Below are positions 8,758 through 17,333 of a DNA stretch of 64,000 nt, piece by piece; the stretch's first letter is position 1; each line of letters begins with the position of its first letter. A model generated the notes under the pieces. The model made no database searches, was not told where the DNA came from, and saw only the letters and a list, made by a program, of their open reading frames with translations. The DNA is from Clostridium sp. UBA2485. GTDB lineage: Bacteria; Bacillota; Clostridia; Clostridiales; Clostridiaceae. A program made the translations under genes and the position numbers. The stretch is from contig NZ_DDOV01000020.1 of the NCBI RefSeq assembly GCF_002341865.1, positions 7,529 to 71,528 of the forward strand, given 5' to 3'.

Positions 8758-9786
8758 TTGCTTAGTTTAGTAGAATTTGAAGAAAAGATTAAAAAAGGTA
8801 AAATTGACAACTGCTATATTTTTTGTGGAAGTGATGAAAATTTAATAAAGACATCTATAAACACTATAGTATCTAAAAGTATAGATGAAAATTTTAGAGA
8901 TTTAAATTTTATGAGATTAGATGGGCAAAAAGTAGATAATGATACTATAATTAATTGTTGTGAAACTATGCCTTTTATGAGTGAAAAGAAAGTTATAGAA
9001 ATTTATAGATCTATATTTTTAGAGGACAGTTATAAAAACTCATCTGATGGGAAAAAAGTAGATTTTAATAATTTATCAAAATACCTAGAAAACCTTCCTA
9101 ATTATTCAACTTTAATCATGTATTATGTCTTTGAAAGTGATAGAGAAAAGGTAAGTAATAAAGTTAAAAAGTTAGAAAAAAAGGCTACAGTAGTAAAAAT
9201 TGATAAATTAAAAGGGGATAATTTATACTATAAAATTAAAACTATTTTTGAAGATAGGGGCAAGAAGATAGATAGATCTGAATTAAGTTTTTTTTGTAGT
9301 CTTGTGGAAAATAATATGAATATAATAACCAATGAAGTAGAAAAATTATGTTGTTATACTGAAGATAGAAAAATAACTAAAGAGGACATATTAGCTTTAA
9401 TGCCACCTAAAAATGAAAATGATATCTTTAATCTTGTAGATTGTTTATCTCAAAAAAATATTAAAAAGTCTATGGATATAGTCAATGAATTAATATATAA
9501 AGGGGAAAAAATTCCTGTTATTTTACATATGATACAAAGACAGTTTAAATTACTGTTAGCATTAAGATTAGGCAGTGATAGTGGTATAAAAGTAGATGAA
9601 CTTTCAAAACAACATAGATTACATCCCTACATTGCAGAAAAAATGGTTAAACAAAGTAAAAAGTTTTCTGTGCAGGCCTTAAAAAGAAATTTGAAACTTT
9701 GTGTTGAAACAGAAAAGTTAATTAAGAGTTCAACTAGTGATAATAAAATACATTTAGAACTTTTTATGTTAAATTCAATGATATAG
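8758..9786 (+). CDS. holA: DNA polymerase III subunit delta
   Basis: A 342-aa clamp-loader subunit; delta binds the beta sliding clamp and opens it as part of the tau/delta/delta-prime complex. The N-terminal AAA+-like fold starts with NCYIFCGSDENLIK, the middle has the typical NIITNEVEKLCCYTEDRKIT segment, and the C-terminal collar region ends SSTSDNKIHLELFMLNSMI. It begins with TTG at 8758, 8 bases after AAAGGAGAGAG; no better start exists. It is the next gene after comEC and upstream of convergent rpsT, the standard Firmicute arrangement. Confidence 0.93.
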   Translation: MLSLVEFEEKIKKGKIDNCYIFCGSDENLIKTSINTIVSKSIDENFRDLNFMRLDGQKVDNDTIINCCETMPFMSEKKVIEIYRSIFLEDSYKNSSDGKKVDFNNLSKYLENLPNYSTLIMYYVFESDREKVSNKVKKLEKKATVVKIDKLKGDNLYYKIKTIFEDRGKKIDRSELSFFCSLVENNMNIITNEVEKLCCYTEDRKITKEDILALMPPKNENDIFNLVDCLSQKNIKKSMDIVNELIYKGEKIPVILHMIQRQFKLLLALRLGSDSGIKVDELSKQHRLHPYIAEKMVKQSKKFSVQALKRNLKLCVETEKLIKSSTSDNKIHLELFMLNSMI

Positions 9787-9839
9787 AATATGTATTATAG
9801 GGTTTCTTAATTAAAATATAATTTATACGTGATTTTAAT

Positions 9840-10015
9840 TTCCATAACAAAAATTCTTATTTATGAATTAAAAATTAAGAATGAAAGATACGAATTATAG
9901 TTAAAACTCCGGCATAAAAGTCTTCGGAGTTTTTTAGAAGAAACTTTATTTTAGAGATTTACTAAGTGTGAATTTCATCCCCAATTCTTTATTCTTAATT
10001 ATTAATACTAATTTT
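9840..10015. repeat. Candidate interspersed element with AATTAAGAAT-type ends
   Basis: A segment between holA and rpsT has imperfect inverted ends: TTATGAATTAAAAATTAAGAAT on the left and a complement-like CCCCAATTCTTTATTC then TTAATTATTAATAC on the right. It carries an internal GC-richer hairpin (9903-9935). Clostridial genomes have short dispersed elements with ends of this kind, which is why I flag it; no second copy is in this window. Confidence 0.35.
9903..9935 (+). terminator. Terminator-like hairpin between holA and rpsT
   Basis: AAAACTCCG pairs with CGGAGTTTT around a 13-nt loop and is followed by T-runs. It probably ends holA transcription, although it lies 115 bases downstream inside a possible interspersed element. 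Confidence 0.7.
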
Positions 10016-10130
10016 TAAGAGGTTAAGTTATTTTTATAGAAAATTTATTTTCCAGAATATATTTTAAGTTTTTGCATTGTATCCATATAATAATACATTA
10101 TAAATGAATACCTGTAATTTTATTAAAATA

Positions 10131-10156
10131 AAAAACCGTGATTTTATCACGGTTTA
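10131..10156 (-). terminator. Terminator of rpsT
   Basis: AAACCGTGA and TCACGGTTT pair with a short loop directly after the rpsT stop. Read on the minus strand the stem is followed by T6. Confidence 0.85.
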
Positions 10157-10160
10157 TTTA

Positions 10161-10427
10161 TTAAGCTGATAAGCTAGTTAACTTTGTAGCTAGTCTAGAT
10201 TTCTTTCTAGCTGCTTTATTTTTATGTATTATTCCTTTTGAAGCAGCCATATCTAAAGCTTTAACAACTACGTTGTAGTTAGCCTTAGCTTCTTCTACAT
10301 TTTTGTTAGCAACTGCAACTTCAAACTTCTTTATTTTAGTTTTAAGTGCAGATTTTATCATTGTATTTTTAAGAGTTTTAGTTTTTGTAACTTTAATTCT
10401 TTTTTGTGCTGACTTAATGTTTGCCAT
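10161..10427 (-). CDS. rpsT: 30S ribosomal protein S20
   Basis: An 88-aa primary 16S rRNA-binding protein of the small subunit. It starts [20 protein letters not shown] and is very rich in Lys/Ala with the helical repeat layout of S20 ([17 protein letters not shown] near the end). The start is ATG 10427, with AAGGGGGTG upstream; an in-frame ATG farther out adds a leader peptide ([10 protein letters not shown]) that is really the ribosome binding region. It is transcribed opposite to holA and gpr, from its own promoter, with a 76-nt leader. Confidence 0.97.
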   Translation of the reverse strand: MANIKSAQKRIKVTKTKTLKNTMIKSALKTKIKKFEVAVANKNVEEAKANYNVVVKALDMAASKGIIHKNKAARKKSRLATKLTSLSA

Positions 10428-10510
10428 GTGTGTTTCACCCCCTTGTATTTTTATCACGTCTCAGCAGCTTTGGGGAAGTCTGCGTATGAGTCCTATATTT
10501 AACAAATGCT

Positions 10511-10539
10511 ATTATATCATTATTTCAAAATCACTTCAA
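10511..10539 (-). promoter_or_regulatory. Sigma-A promoter of rpsT
   Basis: On the minus strand TTGAAG (10539-10534), a 17-base spacer and TATAAT (10516-10511). The predicted leader of about 76 nt contains a GC-richer stretch with a small GCAG/CTGC stem and the run CTTCCCC, unusual against the AT-rich surroundings, so autogenous control by S20 is possible. Confidence 0.75.
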
Positions 10540-10794
10540 GTAGAATTTATCTTTTAAGAATAAAATCTAATAACTCTAATAATTTTTGTAATAACTTCCC
10601 TTTATGTATTATAACAGTAATGGGAGTAAAAATACATAGTTAGTTAAAATTTTTCCAAAAGAATAGTAAAAATTTATTTGGAAAAAATATATTTTAGAAA
10701 CAAACTAGTTTTTTTCTAAAGCACTTTATTGTTTTAATATTTAGATTAAAAGTTATCTTTGATTTTTAATTAAAAGTAAAAAAGGAGAGAGATT
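10540..10794. other. Gap between rpsT promoter and gpr
   Basis: No gene. An inverted repeat TTTTTCCAAA (10649-10658 region) with TTTGGAAAAA (10677-10686) brackets 17-18 AT-rich bases. A forespore-type promoter for gpr is expected here, but I cannot pick one with confidence. Confidence 0.45.
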
Positions 10795-11769
10795 ATGAAT
10801 AACATAAGAACGGATTTAGCATTAGAGGCTAGAGAATATTATAAGGAAAAGAATAAAAGCGATATAGATGGAGTAGAAGTAATTGATTATATTGATAAAC
10901 AGGTAATGGTTTCTCATGTAAAAGTATTAACTGATGAAGGTGAGAGAATAATAGGTAAGCCTAAAGGAAATTATATCACTTTAGAGTTTGCAGATTTTGT
11001 CCATTATGATGGTGAGGCAAAAGATGATGTAAGTAAAACATTAGCAAAAGAATTAAGCAAAATAATTAAATTGGATGAGAGTATGACTGCACTAGTAGTA
11101 GGACTTGGTAATTGGAATATTACTCCCGATGCACTAGGACCTAAAGTTGTATCTAAGCTTATGGTAACAAGACATTTAAAAGAGTATGTACCTAACAGTA
11201 TCGATGAAGGTGTTAGACCAGTCTGTGCAGTTGCTCCAGGAGTACTAGGTATTACTGGTATAGAAACAAGTGAGATTGTAAGAGGCATAGTGGATAAGAT
11301 CAAACCTAATATAGTCATATGTATTGATGCATTAGCCTCTAGAAAAACTCAAAGAGTAAATAGAACTATTCAAATTGGTGATACAGGAATATCACCAGGT
11401 GCTGGAATAGGGAATAAAAGAATGGAATTAAGCGAAAGTACACTGGGTGTACCAGTTATTGCTATAGGAGTACCTACAGTTGTAGATGCAGCTACACTGG
11501 CAAATGATACTATAGATTTAGTTATAGATGATTTAACAGATGAAGCAGCTTCTGGTGGAGAATTCTATAAGCTTTTACAGTCTTTAGATAGAAATGAAAA
11601 ACAAAATTTAATAAGAGAAACTTTAGGAGTAAAAATGGCAACATTAGTAGTTACGCCTAAGGATATAGACATGATAATTGATTCTGTATCTAAAATAATT
11701 GCTAATGGGATAAACATAGCACTTCAGCCAGCATTAACCTTAGATGATATTAATAAATACTTGAATTAG
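10795..11769 (+). CDS. gpr: Germination protease GPR
   Basis: A 324-aa spore aspartic-type endopeptidase (family A25) that degrades small acid-soluble spore proteins during germination. It opens NNIRTDLALEAREYY, matching the SASP-like propeptide where the zymogen is cleaved (TDLALEA). It contains the conserved ALVVGLGNWNITPDALGPK, VAPGVLGITGIETSEIV and SPGAGIGNKRMELSESTLGV blocks. AAAGGAGAGAG precedes ATG 10795. Its neighbour downstream is spoIIP, as in Bacillus and other clostridia, and both act in sporulation. Length is slightly below the usual 330-370 aa. Confidence 0.95.
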   Translation: MNNIRTDLALEAREYYKEKNKSDIDGVEVIDYIDKQVMVSHVKVLTDEGERIIGKPKGNYITLEFADFVHYDGEAKDDVSKTLAKELSKIIKLDESMTALVVGLGNWNITPDALGPKVVSKLMVTRHLKEYVPNSIDEGVRPVCAVAPGVLGITGIETSEIVRGIVDKIKPNIVICIDALASRKTQRVNRTIQIGDTGISPGAGIGNKRMELSESTLGVPVIAIGVPTVVDAATLANDTIDLVIDDLTDEAASGGEFYKLLQSLDRNEKQNLIRETLGVKMATLVVTPKDIDMIIDSVSKIIANGINIALQPALTLDDINKYLN

Positions 11770-12036
11770 TTATAAATAATAAAATCCCCTCATATATATC
11801 AAATATATTTATTAATAAATAATGTGATTTAAACAATTGATTATTGAAAGAGGACAATTAAAATAATTTCTAAAACCTAATAAAGATTTTTAAATATTTT
11901 TTAATTAAGTACATATTTTTTTATTTAAGATTTAGTTGATTTAATAATTATTTTTATAAATGAAAATATTTATAATTGTCCATTATCAATTTTCAATTGT
12001 TATAAATCTTATTCTTAGGTATACAGGAGGGGTAAA
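11770..12036. other. gpr-spoIIP spacer
   Basis: About 270 AT-rich bases with no gene. Near the right end (11976-12002) is a run of CAATTG-type sequence (AATTGTCCATTATCAATTTTC then AATTGTT), one of several such intergenic remnants in this window. Confidence 0.45.
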
Positions 12037-13125
12037 ATGAATTACAAAAGGCAAAGTTATGGTAGATATAATAATAAGTATAAAATAAATAATAATAAGT
12101 ATAAAATAAATAATAAAAATAATTCCCTAACTAAATATTCAAAGATTGGAATAACATTTTTAATTATAATATTATTGGTGATTTTATTTGAAAAGAATTT
12201 TTTAATACACAATTATAATCATCAAAGTAGTTTTAGGACTAGCCTTTATTTTAAGGTAATAAATAGTAGTATATCCTCCTTTGGTGCTTCTTCAAACAAT
12301 TTAGTAAGGGAAGAGGACAAGGGTATATCTGCTTTTAATATTCTACAAATAATTAAAGATGAATTTGGTTTTTTAAATAAAAATAAGAATAAAAATTTCA
12401 GCGAGAATACAGTAGATGAGAGCAAGGATGCTTTCATTGAAGATTTTAATATAGATTCTTTTAACTTAAAGGAAAATGATATCAATAAAAAAGATATCAA
12501 AAATGTTAGTGAAGAAGATAAAATGAAAAATGCCAATAAGAGGATATTGATTTATCATACTCATACTTGCGAAGCTTATTCACCAGGAGAAGCTTCTAAG
12601 AAAGACCCTAGTAACAACATAGTAGCAGTAGGAGATGCATTGACAGCGGAATTAGAAAAACGTGGGTTTGCAGTTATACATGACAAGACTTTTCATGATA
12701 CTGTTTATGATGATTCATATTATAAATCTCGTGAAACTTTAAAAAGATATTTAAATCAATATAAAGATTTCGATTTAATTATAGACATGCATAGGGATTC
12801 TGGGCCTAGAAAAGAGTCTGTCACCGGAAATGTAAATGGGGAACCAGTAGCAAAAATAATGTTTGTACCTGCTACTGCTAATCCTAGATATAAAAATCAA
12901 TTAGTAAAAATGAATAGCATAGTTAACATTGCAAGCAAGTCATTTCCAGACTTATTAAGAGGAAGACCTATATTTGATACTTATACTACAGGAATAACTT
13001 ATTATAGTCAGGATTTAAGTGACAATGCGGTTTTAATTGAGGTAGGTGCTAGTACAAACACATTAAGTGAAGCAAAAACTAGCATGAAATATTTGGGACA
13101 GGTTATTGGAGAAGCTTTAAAATAA
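12037..13125 (+). CDS. spoIIP: Stage II sporulation protein P
   Basis: A 362-aa membrane-anchored peptidoglycan amidase/endopeptidase that works with SpoIID and SpoIIM during engulfment. A basic N-terminus (with a 7-residue tandem repeat NNKYKIN) is followed by one TM helix (about 36-51) and a low-complexity linker. The catalytic domain carries YHTHTCEAYSPG (173-184; zinc His and Glu), DMHRDSG (about 251-257) and VLIEVGASTNTLSEAK near the C-terminus with the catalytic Glu. CAGGAGGGG precedes ATG 12037. Directly downstream of gpr, the usual order. Confidence 0.95.
   Translation: MNYKRQSYGRYNNKYKINNNKYKINNKNNSLTKYSKIGITFLIIILLVILFEKNFLIHNYNHQSSFRTSLYFKVINSSISSFGASSNNLVREEDKGISAFNILQIIKDEFGFLNKNKNKNFSENTVDESKDAFIEDFNIDSFNLKENDINKKDIKNVSEEDKMKNANKRILIYHTHTCEAYSPGEASKKDPSNNIVAVGDALTAELEKRGFAVIHDKTFHDTVYDDSYYKSRETLKRYLNQYKDFDLIIDMHRDSGPRKESVTGNVNGEPVAKIMFVPATANPRYKNQLVKMNSIVNIASKSFPDLLRGRPIFDTYTTGITYYSQDLSDNAVLIEVGASTNTLSEAKTSMKYLGQVIGEALK
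12071..12112 (+). repeat. 21-bp tandem duplication in spoIIP
   Basis: Two copies of the 21-bp unit ATAATAAGTATAAAATAAAT plus one base, at 12071 and 12092, encode the repeated NNKYKIN ahead of the TM helix. In frame, so probably neutral. Confidence 0.8.
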
Positions 13126-13191
13126 TCGTAATCATATTTAAAAATACCTAATAGTTTCTAGATTATATTCTTAGTTATACTTTATCACTAT

Positions 13192-13230
13192 AATCCATAG
13201 ATAATACACTATCTTTGGATTTTCTTTTTG
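13192..13230 (+). terminator. Terminator of spoIIP
   Basis: AATCCATAGATA and TATCTTTGGATT pair (one mismatch) around a short loop and are followed by a T-rich run. Confidence 0.7.
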
Positions 13231-13234
13231 TTTA

Positions 13235-13394
13235 AGGCATATTCAAAAAATAAACAAGTCAGTATGCTAGACTATTTTGTGCCATACTGCGTCAGCAGAA
13301 CCCATTGATAGCTCTACTATCAAATGAACCTGCTTCCTTGTCTGACGCAAAATAGTCGTCACATCTTTGACTTGTTATTTATTTTCATATGCCT
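13235..13394. mobile_element. 160-bp MITE-like element
   Basis: The ends are inverted: left AGGCATATTCAAAAAATAAA then CAAGTCAG, right the complement of AGGCATATGAAAATAAATAA then CAAGTCA. Inside are further complementary stretches (GACTATTTTGTGCCATACTG; CTGACGCAAAATAGTCGTCA) and GC-richer sequence (GCGTCAGCAGAACC, GAACCTGCTTCC) unlike the surroundings. There is no coding capacity. A shortened copy lies at 27,174. The layout fits a miniature inverted-repeat transposable element moved in trans. Confidence 0.75.
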
Positions 13395-13509
13395 AAAATA
13401 ATTTCAAATAAAATATACGCATAATCTTTAATTAATTATTTTTTAGATGTCTTATTTGTATAAAAAAAGTAAAAAAAGTACATCCTTATGACATGGGGAG
13501 GTGCTTTTT

Positions 13510-13776
13510 ATGGATAAAAAATATAGAAAGATAGTATGCTTAGCTATAGCAATTTTAATATTAGGAGTTTTAGCTGTTAATATAAATTCATCAAATATTG
13601 TTAAAGAAAAAAGTTCTTTTAAAGTTTATGTAAAAGATAATCCGCCCAAAATAGTTTTAGATTTAGGGAAAAAACATATAGTATTAAATACTGAGATATT
13701 CTATAATTTTAAAAACGGAGCAGAGCTTATTATAAGCAATACTGTTGAAAAAATAATATCTTTGTCTAGATCATAG
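13510..13776 (+). CDS. Small membrane-anchored protein, unknown function
   Basis: An 88-aa protein with a basic start, one N-terminal hydrophobic helix (about 9-27, signal anchor) and an extracytoplasmic part (FKVYVKDNPPKIVLDLGKKH...). GGGGAGGTG lies 8 bases before ATG 13510, which is better placed than the in-frame GTG at 13501. It lies between spoIIP and lepA, and its position next to sporulation genes hints at a sporulation role, but I do not recognise a family. Confidence 0.6.
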   Translation: MDKKYRKIVCLAIAILILGVLAVNINSSNIVKEKSSFKVYVKDNPPKIVLDLGKKHIVLNTEIFYNFKNGAELIISNTVEKIISLSRS

Positions 13777-13822
13777 AGGTTTTAGAATAATAACGTAATC
13801 AAGTAGAAACAAAGGGTTTTTA

Positions 13823-13853
13823 TTGACAAAGTTCCTAAATTATATGATATAAT
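13823..13853 (+). promoter_or_regulatory. Promoter of the lepA leader transcript
   Basis: TTGACA (13823-13828) and TATAAT (13848-13853) with a long 19-base spacer; TATGAT at 13843 is an alternative -10. It lies 50-60 bases before the leader RNA motif and 430 bases before lepA. Confidence 0.6.
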
Positions 13854-13910
13854 TTAATCTGACTAATTATGTACAAAGACATAAAATATATAATTAAATT
13901 AAGGTGTTTG

Positions 13911-14060
13911 AAGTAAAATAAATAGTTAAAGATGAAAGGTTTATTTTGTGTCAGATATGTTGGCAGGTTATGCTTATAATGGTGCTGGCAGCGATTATGT
14001 GGACGAAATATGACATAAGATAAATATAGATTGATTAGTTATTTATTTGTTGATACCTAA
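13911..14060 (+). ncRNA. Structured leader RNA upstream of lepA (family shared with prmA leader)
   Basis: Alignable with the prmA leader at 22,558. Shared blocks are AGTAAAATAAATAGTTAA, then TTTATTTTGTGTCA, then GATTATG...CGAAATA, then a 3' hairpin (ATAAATA / TATTTAT around GATTGATTAG). TTTATTTTG (13940-13948) can pair either with TAAAATAAA (13914-13922) or with CGAAATA (14004-14010). The equivalent bases in the prmA leader change together (A-T to G-C). Mutually exclusive pairings are the hallmark of riboswitches and attenuators. I do not match it to a known class. Confidence 0.5.
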
Positions 14061-14280
14061 GGTACAATTTGAAGTTTTGATTAAATAACTATGAATGTAT
14101 TTTACTTAAAGGTAATGACAAATTGTAAAGAACTAAAAATCTTTTATAGTAGAAAGTGGATCTACGATTATTTACATTAGTCTTATTGTGGTAATTGTAT
14201 TCATGTTATAAAAAAAGTTAATCAAAACTTATTAAATATAACTTTAATATAGCCATTATCGTAAACGGGGGTAAAAATTA

Positions 14281-16089
14281 ATGCAAAGTAATAGACAAAA
14301 AAATATAAGAAACTTTTCTATAGTTGCACATATAGATCACGGTAAATCTACCTTAGCAGATAGACTTTTAGAGAAAACTGGTACTTTAACAGAGAGAGAA
14401 ATGGAATCGCAAATACTAGACAATATGGAACTTGAAAAAGAAAGAGGAATTACGATTAAAGCTCAAGCTGCAAGACTTGTATATAAAAGAGAAGTAGATG
14501 GACAAGAGTACATATTAAATCTAATTGATACTCCGGGGCATGTAGACTTTAATTATGAAGTTTCCAGAAGTTTAGCTGCCTGTGAGGGAGCAGTGTTAGT
14601 AGTAGATGCTACCCAAGGTATTCAAGCTCAAACATTGGCAAACTGTTATTTAGCATTAGATCATAATCTTGAAATTGCACCAGTAATAAATAAGATTGAT
14701 CTTCCAAGTGCAAGACCAGATGAAATTAAACAAGAAATAGAGGATGTAATAGGAATAGAAGCTCATGATGCACCGCTTATTTCTGCTAAGACAGGACTTA
14801 ATATAGAAGATGTTTTAGAGACAGTAGTAAAAAAGGTACCAGCGCCAAATGGAGACGAGGAAGCTCCATTAAAAGCCTTAATATTTGATTCATATTATGA
14901 TAGTTATAAAGGCGTTGTTACATATATAAGAGTTATGGATGGTATTGTTAAACCAGGAACGAAAATAAAACTTATGAATACTAATAAAGTTTATGATGTT
15001 ACTGAAGTTGGTGTGTTTACACCGGCACCAATGCCGATTACAGAACTAAGAGCAGGTGAAGTTGGATATTTAAGTGCTTCAATAAAAAATGTTGGAGATG
15101 CTAGAGCAGGAGATACAATTACAGAAGCTAATAGACCTGCAGAAGAAGCACTTGAAGGTTATAGACCTGCAATACCAATGGTTTTTAGTGGAATTTATCC
15201 TGTAGATGGATCAAAATATGAAGCTTTAAAAGAAGCGCTAGAAAAATTGCAGCTAAATGATGCTGCATTATCATTTGAACCAGAGACTTCTATAGCACTG
15301 GGATTTGGATTTAGATGTGGTTTCTTAGGGCTTCTACATATGGAGATTATTCAAGAGCGAATAGAGAGAGAATTTAACTTAGATATTATAACTACAGCAC
15401 CTTCTGTTATTTATAAAGTAGTAAAAACTGATGGAACTCTTATAGAAATAACAAATCCAACTAATCTTCCAGAACCATCAGAAATAAGTTATATGGAAGA
15501 GCCTATGGTTAAAACTTCTATAATTGCACCCTCAGATTATGTTGGAGCAATAATGGAACTCTGCCAAGATAAGAGAGGTATATTCATTGATATGCAATAT
15601 ATTGAAGAAACAAGGGTAGTTATAAATTATGATATGCCTTTAAATGAGATAGTTTATGATTTCTTTGATGCATTAAAATCTAGGACTAGAGGATATGCTT
15701 CTTTTGACTATGAATTAAAAGGATATAAGGAAACTAAACTTGTTAAGTTAGATATAATGTTAAATGGAGATGTGGTAGACGCCTTATCAATGATAGTACC
15801 ACAGGAAAGAGCTTATTATAGAGGAAGAGCTATGGCTGAAAAGCTTAAAGAGATTATTCCTAGACAATTATTTGAAATTCCTATACAGGCTACTGTAGGT
15901 TCAAAAATCATAGCAAGGGAAACTGTAAAAGCTATGAGAAAAGATGTACTTGCAAAATGCTATGGTGGAGACATTTCAAGAAAGAAAAAACTTTTAGAAA
16001 AACAAAAGCAAGGAAAGAAAAGAATGAGACAAATTGGTAGCGTAGAAGTACCACAAGAAGCATTTATGGCCGTGTTAAAAATAGATTAA
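14281..16089 (+). CDS. lepA: Elongation factor 4 (LepA)
   Basis: A 602-aa translational GTPase that acts on stalled or mistranslocated ribosomes. G1 is AHIDHGKST (residues 16-24), then [25 protein letters not shown] and SAKTG. After these come domain II, two EF-G-like alpha/beta domains ([15 protein letters not shown]) and the LepA-specific C-terminal domain ([20 protein letters not shown] ... [13 protein letters not shown]). Full length. GGGGGT precedes ATG 14281. It begins an operon with hemW 20 bases downstream and carries an unusually long (about 420-nt) leader. Confidence 0.98.
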   Translation: MQSNRQKNIRNFSIVAHIDHGKSTLADRLLEKTGTLTEREMESQILDNMELEKERGITIKAQAARLVYKREVDGQEYILNLIDTPGHVDFNYEVSRSLAACEGAVLVVDATQGIQAQTLANCYLALDHNLEIAPVINKIDLPSARPDEIKQEIEDVIGIEAHDAPLISAKTGLNIEDVLETVVKKVPAPNGDEEAPLKALIFDSYYDSYKGVVTYIRVMDGIVKPGTKIKLMNTNKVYDVTEVGVFTPAPMPITELRAGEVGYLSASIKNVGDARAGDTITEANRPAEEALEGYRPAIPMVFSGIYPVDGSKYEALKEALEKLQLNDAALSFEPETSIALGFGFRCGFLGLLHMEIIQERIEREFNLDIITTAPSVIYKVVKTDGTLIEITNPTNLPEPSEISYMEEPMVKTSIIAPSDYVGAIMELCQDKRGIFIDMQYIEETRVVINYDMPLNEIVYDFFDALKSRTRGYASFDYELKGYKETKLVKLDIMLNGDVVDALSMIVPQERAYYRGRAMAEKLKEIIPRQLFEIPIQATVGSKIIARETVKAMRKDVLAKCYGGDISRKKKLLEKQKQGKKRMRQIGSVEVPQEAFMAVLKID

Positions 16090-16109
16090 TAAAAAGTGAG
16101 GATCAGATT

Positions 16110-17243
16110 ATGAATAAGGTAGCATTATATATTCATATTCCATTTTGTAAAAACAAATGTTTTTATTGTGACTTTGCTTCTTTTAGTGGCAATGAAGGAT
16201 ATATGCTTGATTATGCTAAAGCCTTATCTAAAGAAATTGACAACATAAGCAGTGACAATATTATAAAAACAATATTTATAGGTGGGGGAACTCCCACCTA
16301 TTTATCTTTAGAAGGCTTTAAGATACTAAAAGAAAGTATAGATAAACTAAATATTCATAAGGATGTAGAATTTACTGTAGAAGGAAATCCAGGAACTTTT
16401 ACAAAAGAAAAACTAGAGTTTTTAAAAACCATGGGGGTTAATAGATTAAGTATAGGACTTCAAGCTTGGCAGAATAATTTATTAAAAACTTTAGGAAGAA
16501 TTCATACTGTAGAAGAATTTAAAGAAAGTTATTTAATGGCAAGACAATTAGGTTTTGATAATATTAATATAGATTTAATGTTTGGACTTCCAAATCAAAA
16601 TCTTAAAATGTGGGAGGAAACTCTTGAAGAAGTAGCATCATTAGATCCAGATCACTTATCTTGCTATAGTTTAATTATTGAAGAAGGAACTCCATTTTTT
16701 AATCTTTATAAAAATAAAAAATTAAATTTACCTAATGAAGATATTGAACGGCAAATGTACTCTACTACTTTAAAAACTTTGAGGAAATATGGTTATAACC
16801 AATATGAAATTTCTAATTTTTCTAAGGAAAATAAAGAATGTAAACATAATTTAGTATATTGGAATTTAAATCCTTATATTGGTTGTGGTGTTGCTGCTCA
16901 TTCTTACATAGATAATGTAAGATATTCAAATACTGAAAATATAAAAGATTATATAGAGAGAATGAATAAATATAATAGCTCACTAGTATATAAAAATGAA
17001 AATACATTAGAAGAAAATATAGAAGAATTCATGTTTTTGGGTCTTAGAAAAATTTGTGGGATTAAGAAAGAAGAGTTTAAGAAAAGATTTTCACAAAACA
17101 TACATAGTATTTATGGAGAAGTTATTAACAAGTATAAATCTTTAAATATGTTATGCGAAACTGAGGAAAGAATATTTTTAAATGAAAGGGGAATAGAGGT
17201 ATCTAATATAATTATGTCTGAATTTTTACTAGAAAAATCATAA
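16110..17243 (+). CDS. hemW: Radical SAM heme chaperone HemW
   Basis: A 377-aa radical SAM protein formerly annotated as HemN-like coproporphyrinogen oxidase. It has the CxxxCxxC cluster motif in PFCKNKCFYCDF (Cys 13, 17, 20), the glycine-rich FIGGGTPTYLS, and a C-terminal HemN domain. The residue after the third Cys region is Phe and not the fourth Cys of true HemN, which supports HemW, a heme-delivery protein. It lies 20 bases after lepA and just ahead of the hrcA promoter, the conserved lepA-hemW-hrcA order of Firmicutes. Confidence 0.93.
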   Translation: MNKVALYIHIPFCKNKCFYCDFASFSGNEGYMLDYAKALSKEIDNISSDNIIKTIFIGGGTPTYLSLEGFKILKESIDKLNIHKDVEFTVEGNPGTFTKEKLEFLKTMGVNRLSIGLQAWQNNLLKTLGRIHTVEEFKESYLMARQLGFDNINIDLMFGLPNQNLKMWEETLEEVASLDPDHLSCYSLIIEEGTPFFNLYKNKKLNLPNEDIERQMYSTTLKTLRKYGYNQYEISNFSKENKECKHNLVYWNLNPYIGCGVAAHSYIDNVRYSNTENIKDYIERMNKYNSSLVYKNENTLEENIEEFMFLGLRKICGIKKEEFKKRFSQNIHSIYGEVINKYKSLNMLCETEERIFLNERGIEVSNIIMSEFLLEKS

Positions 17244-17249
17244 AGGGTA

Positions 17250-17278
17250 TTGACAATTAAAAATTTAAATGATATTTT
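17250..17278 (+). promoter_or_regulatory. Promoter of the hrcA operon
   Basis: TTGACA (17250-17255), 17-base spacer, TATTTT (17273-17278), ending 13 bases before CIRCE. Confidence 0.75.
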
Positions 17279-17291
17279 AAAAATGTAGTGA

Positions 17292-17318
17292 TTAGCACTC
17301 AATAATAGAGAGTGCTAA
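17292..17318 (+). promoter_or_regulatory. CIRCE operator (HrcA binding site)
   Basis: TTAGCACTC - 9 bases - GAGTGCTAA, an exact match to the consensus inverted repeat bound by HrcA, placed in the transcribed leader just before hrcA. HrcA stabilised by GroEL represses hrcA-grpE-dnaK until heat shock. Confidence 0.98.
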
Positions 17319-17333
17319 TAAAGAGGTGATAAC

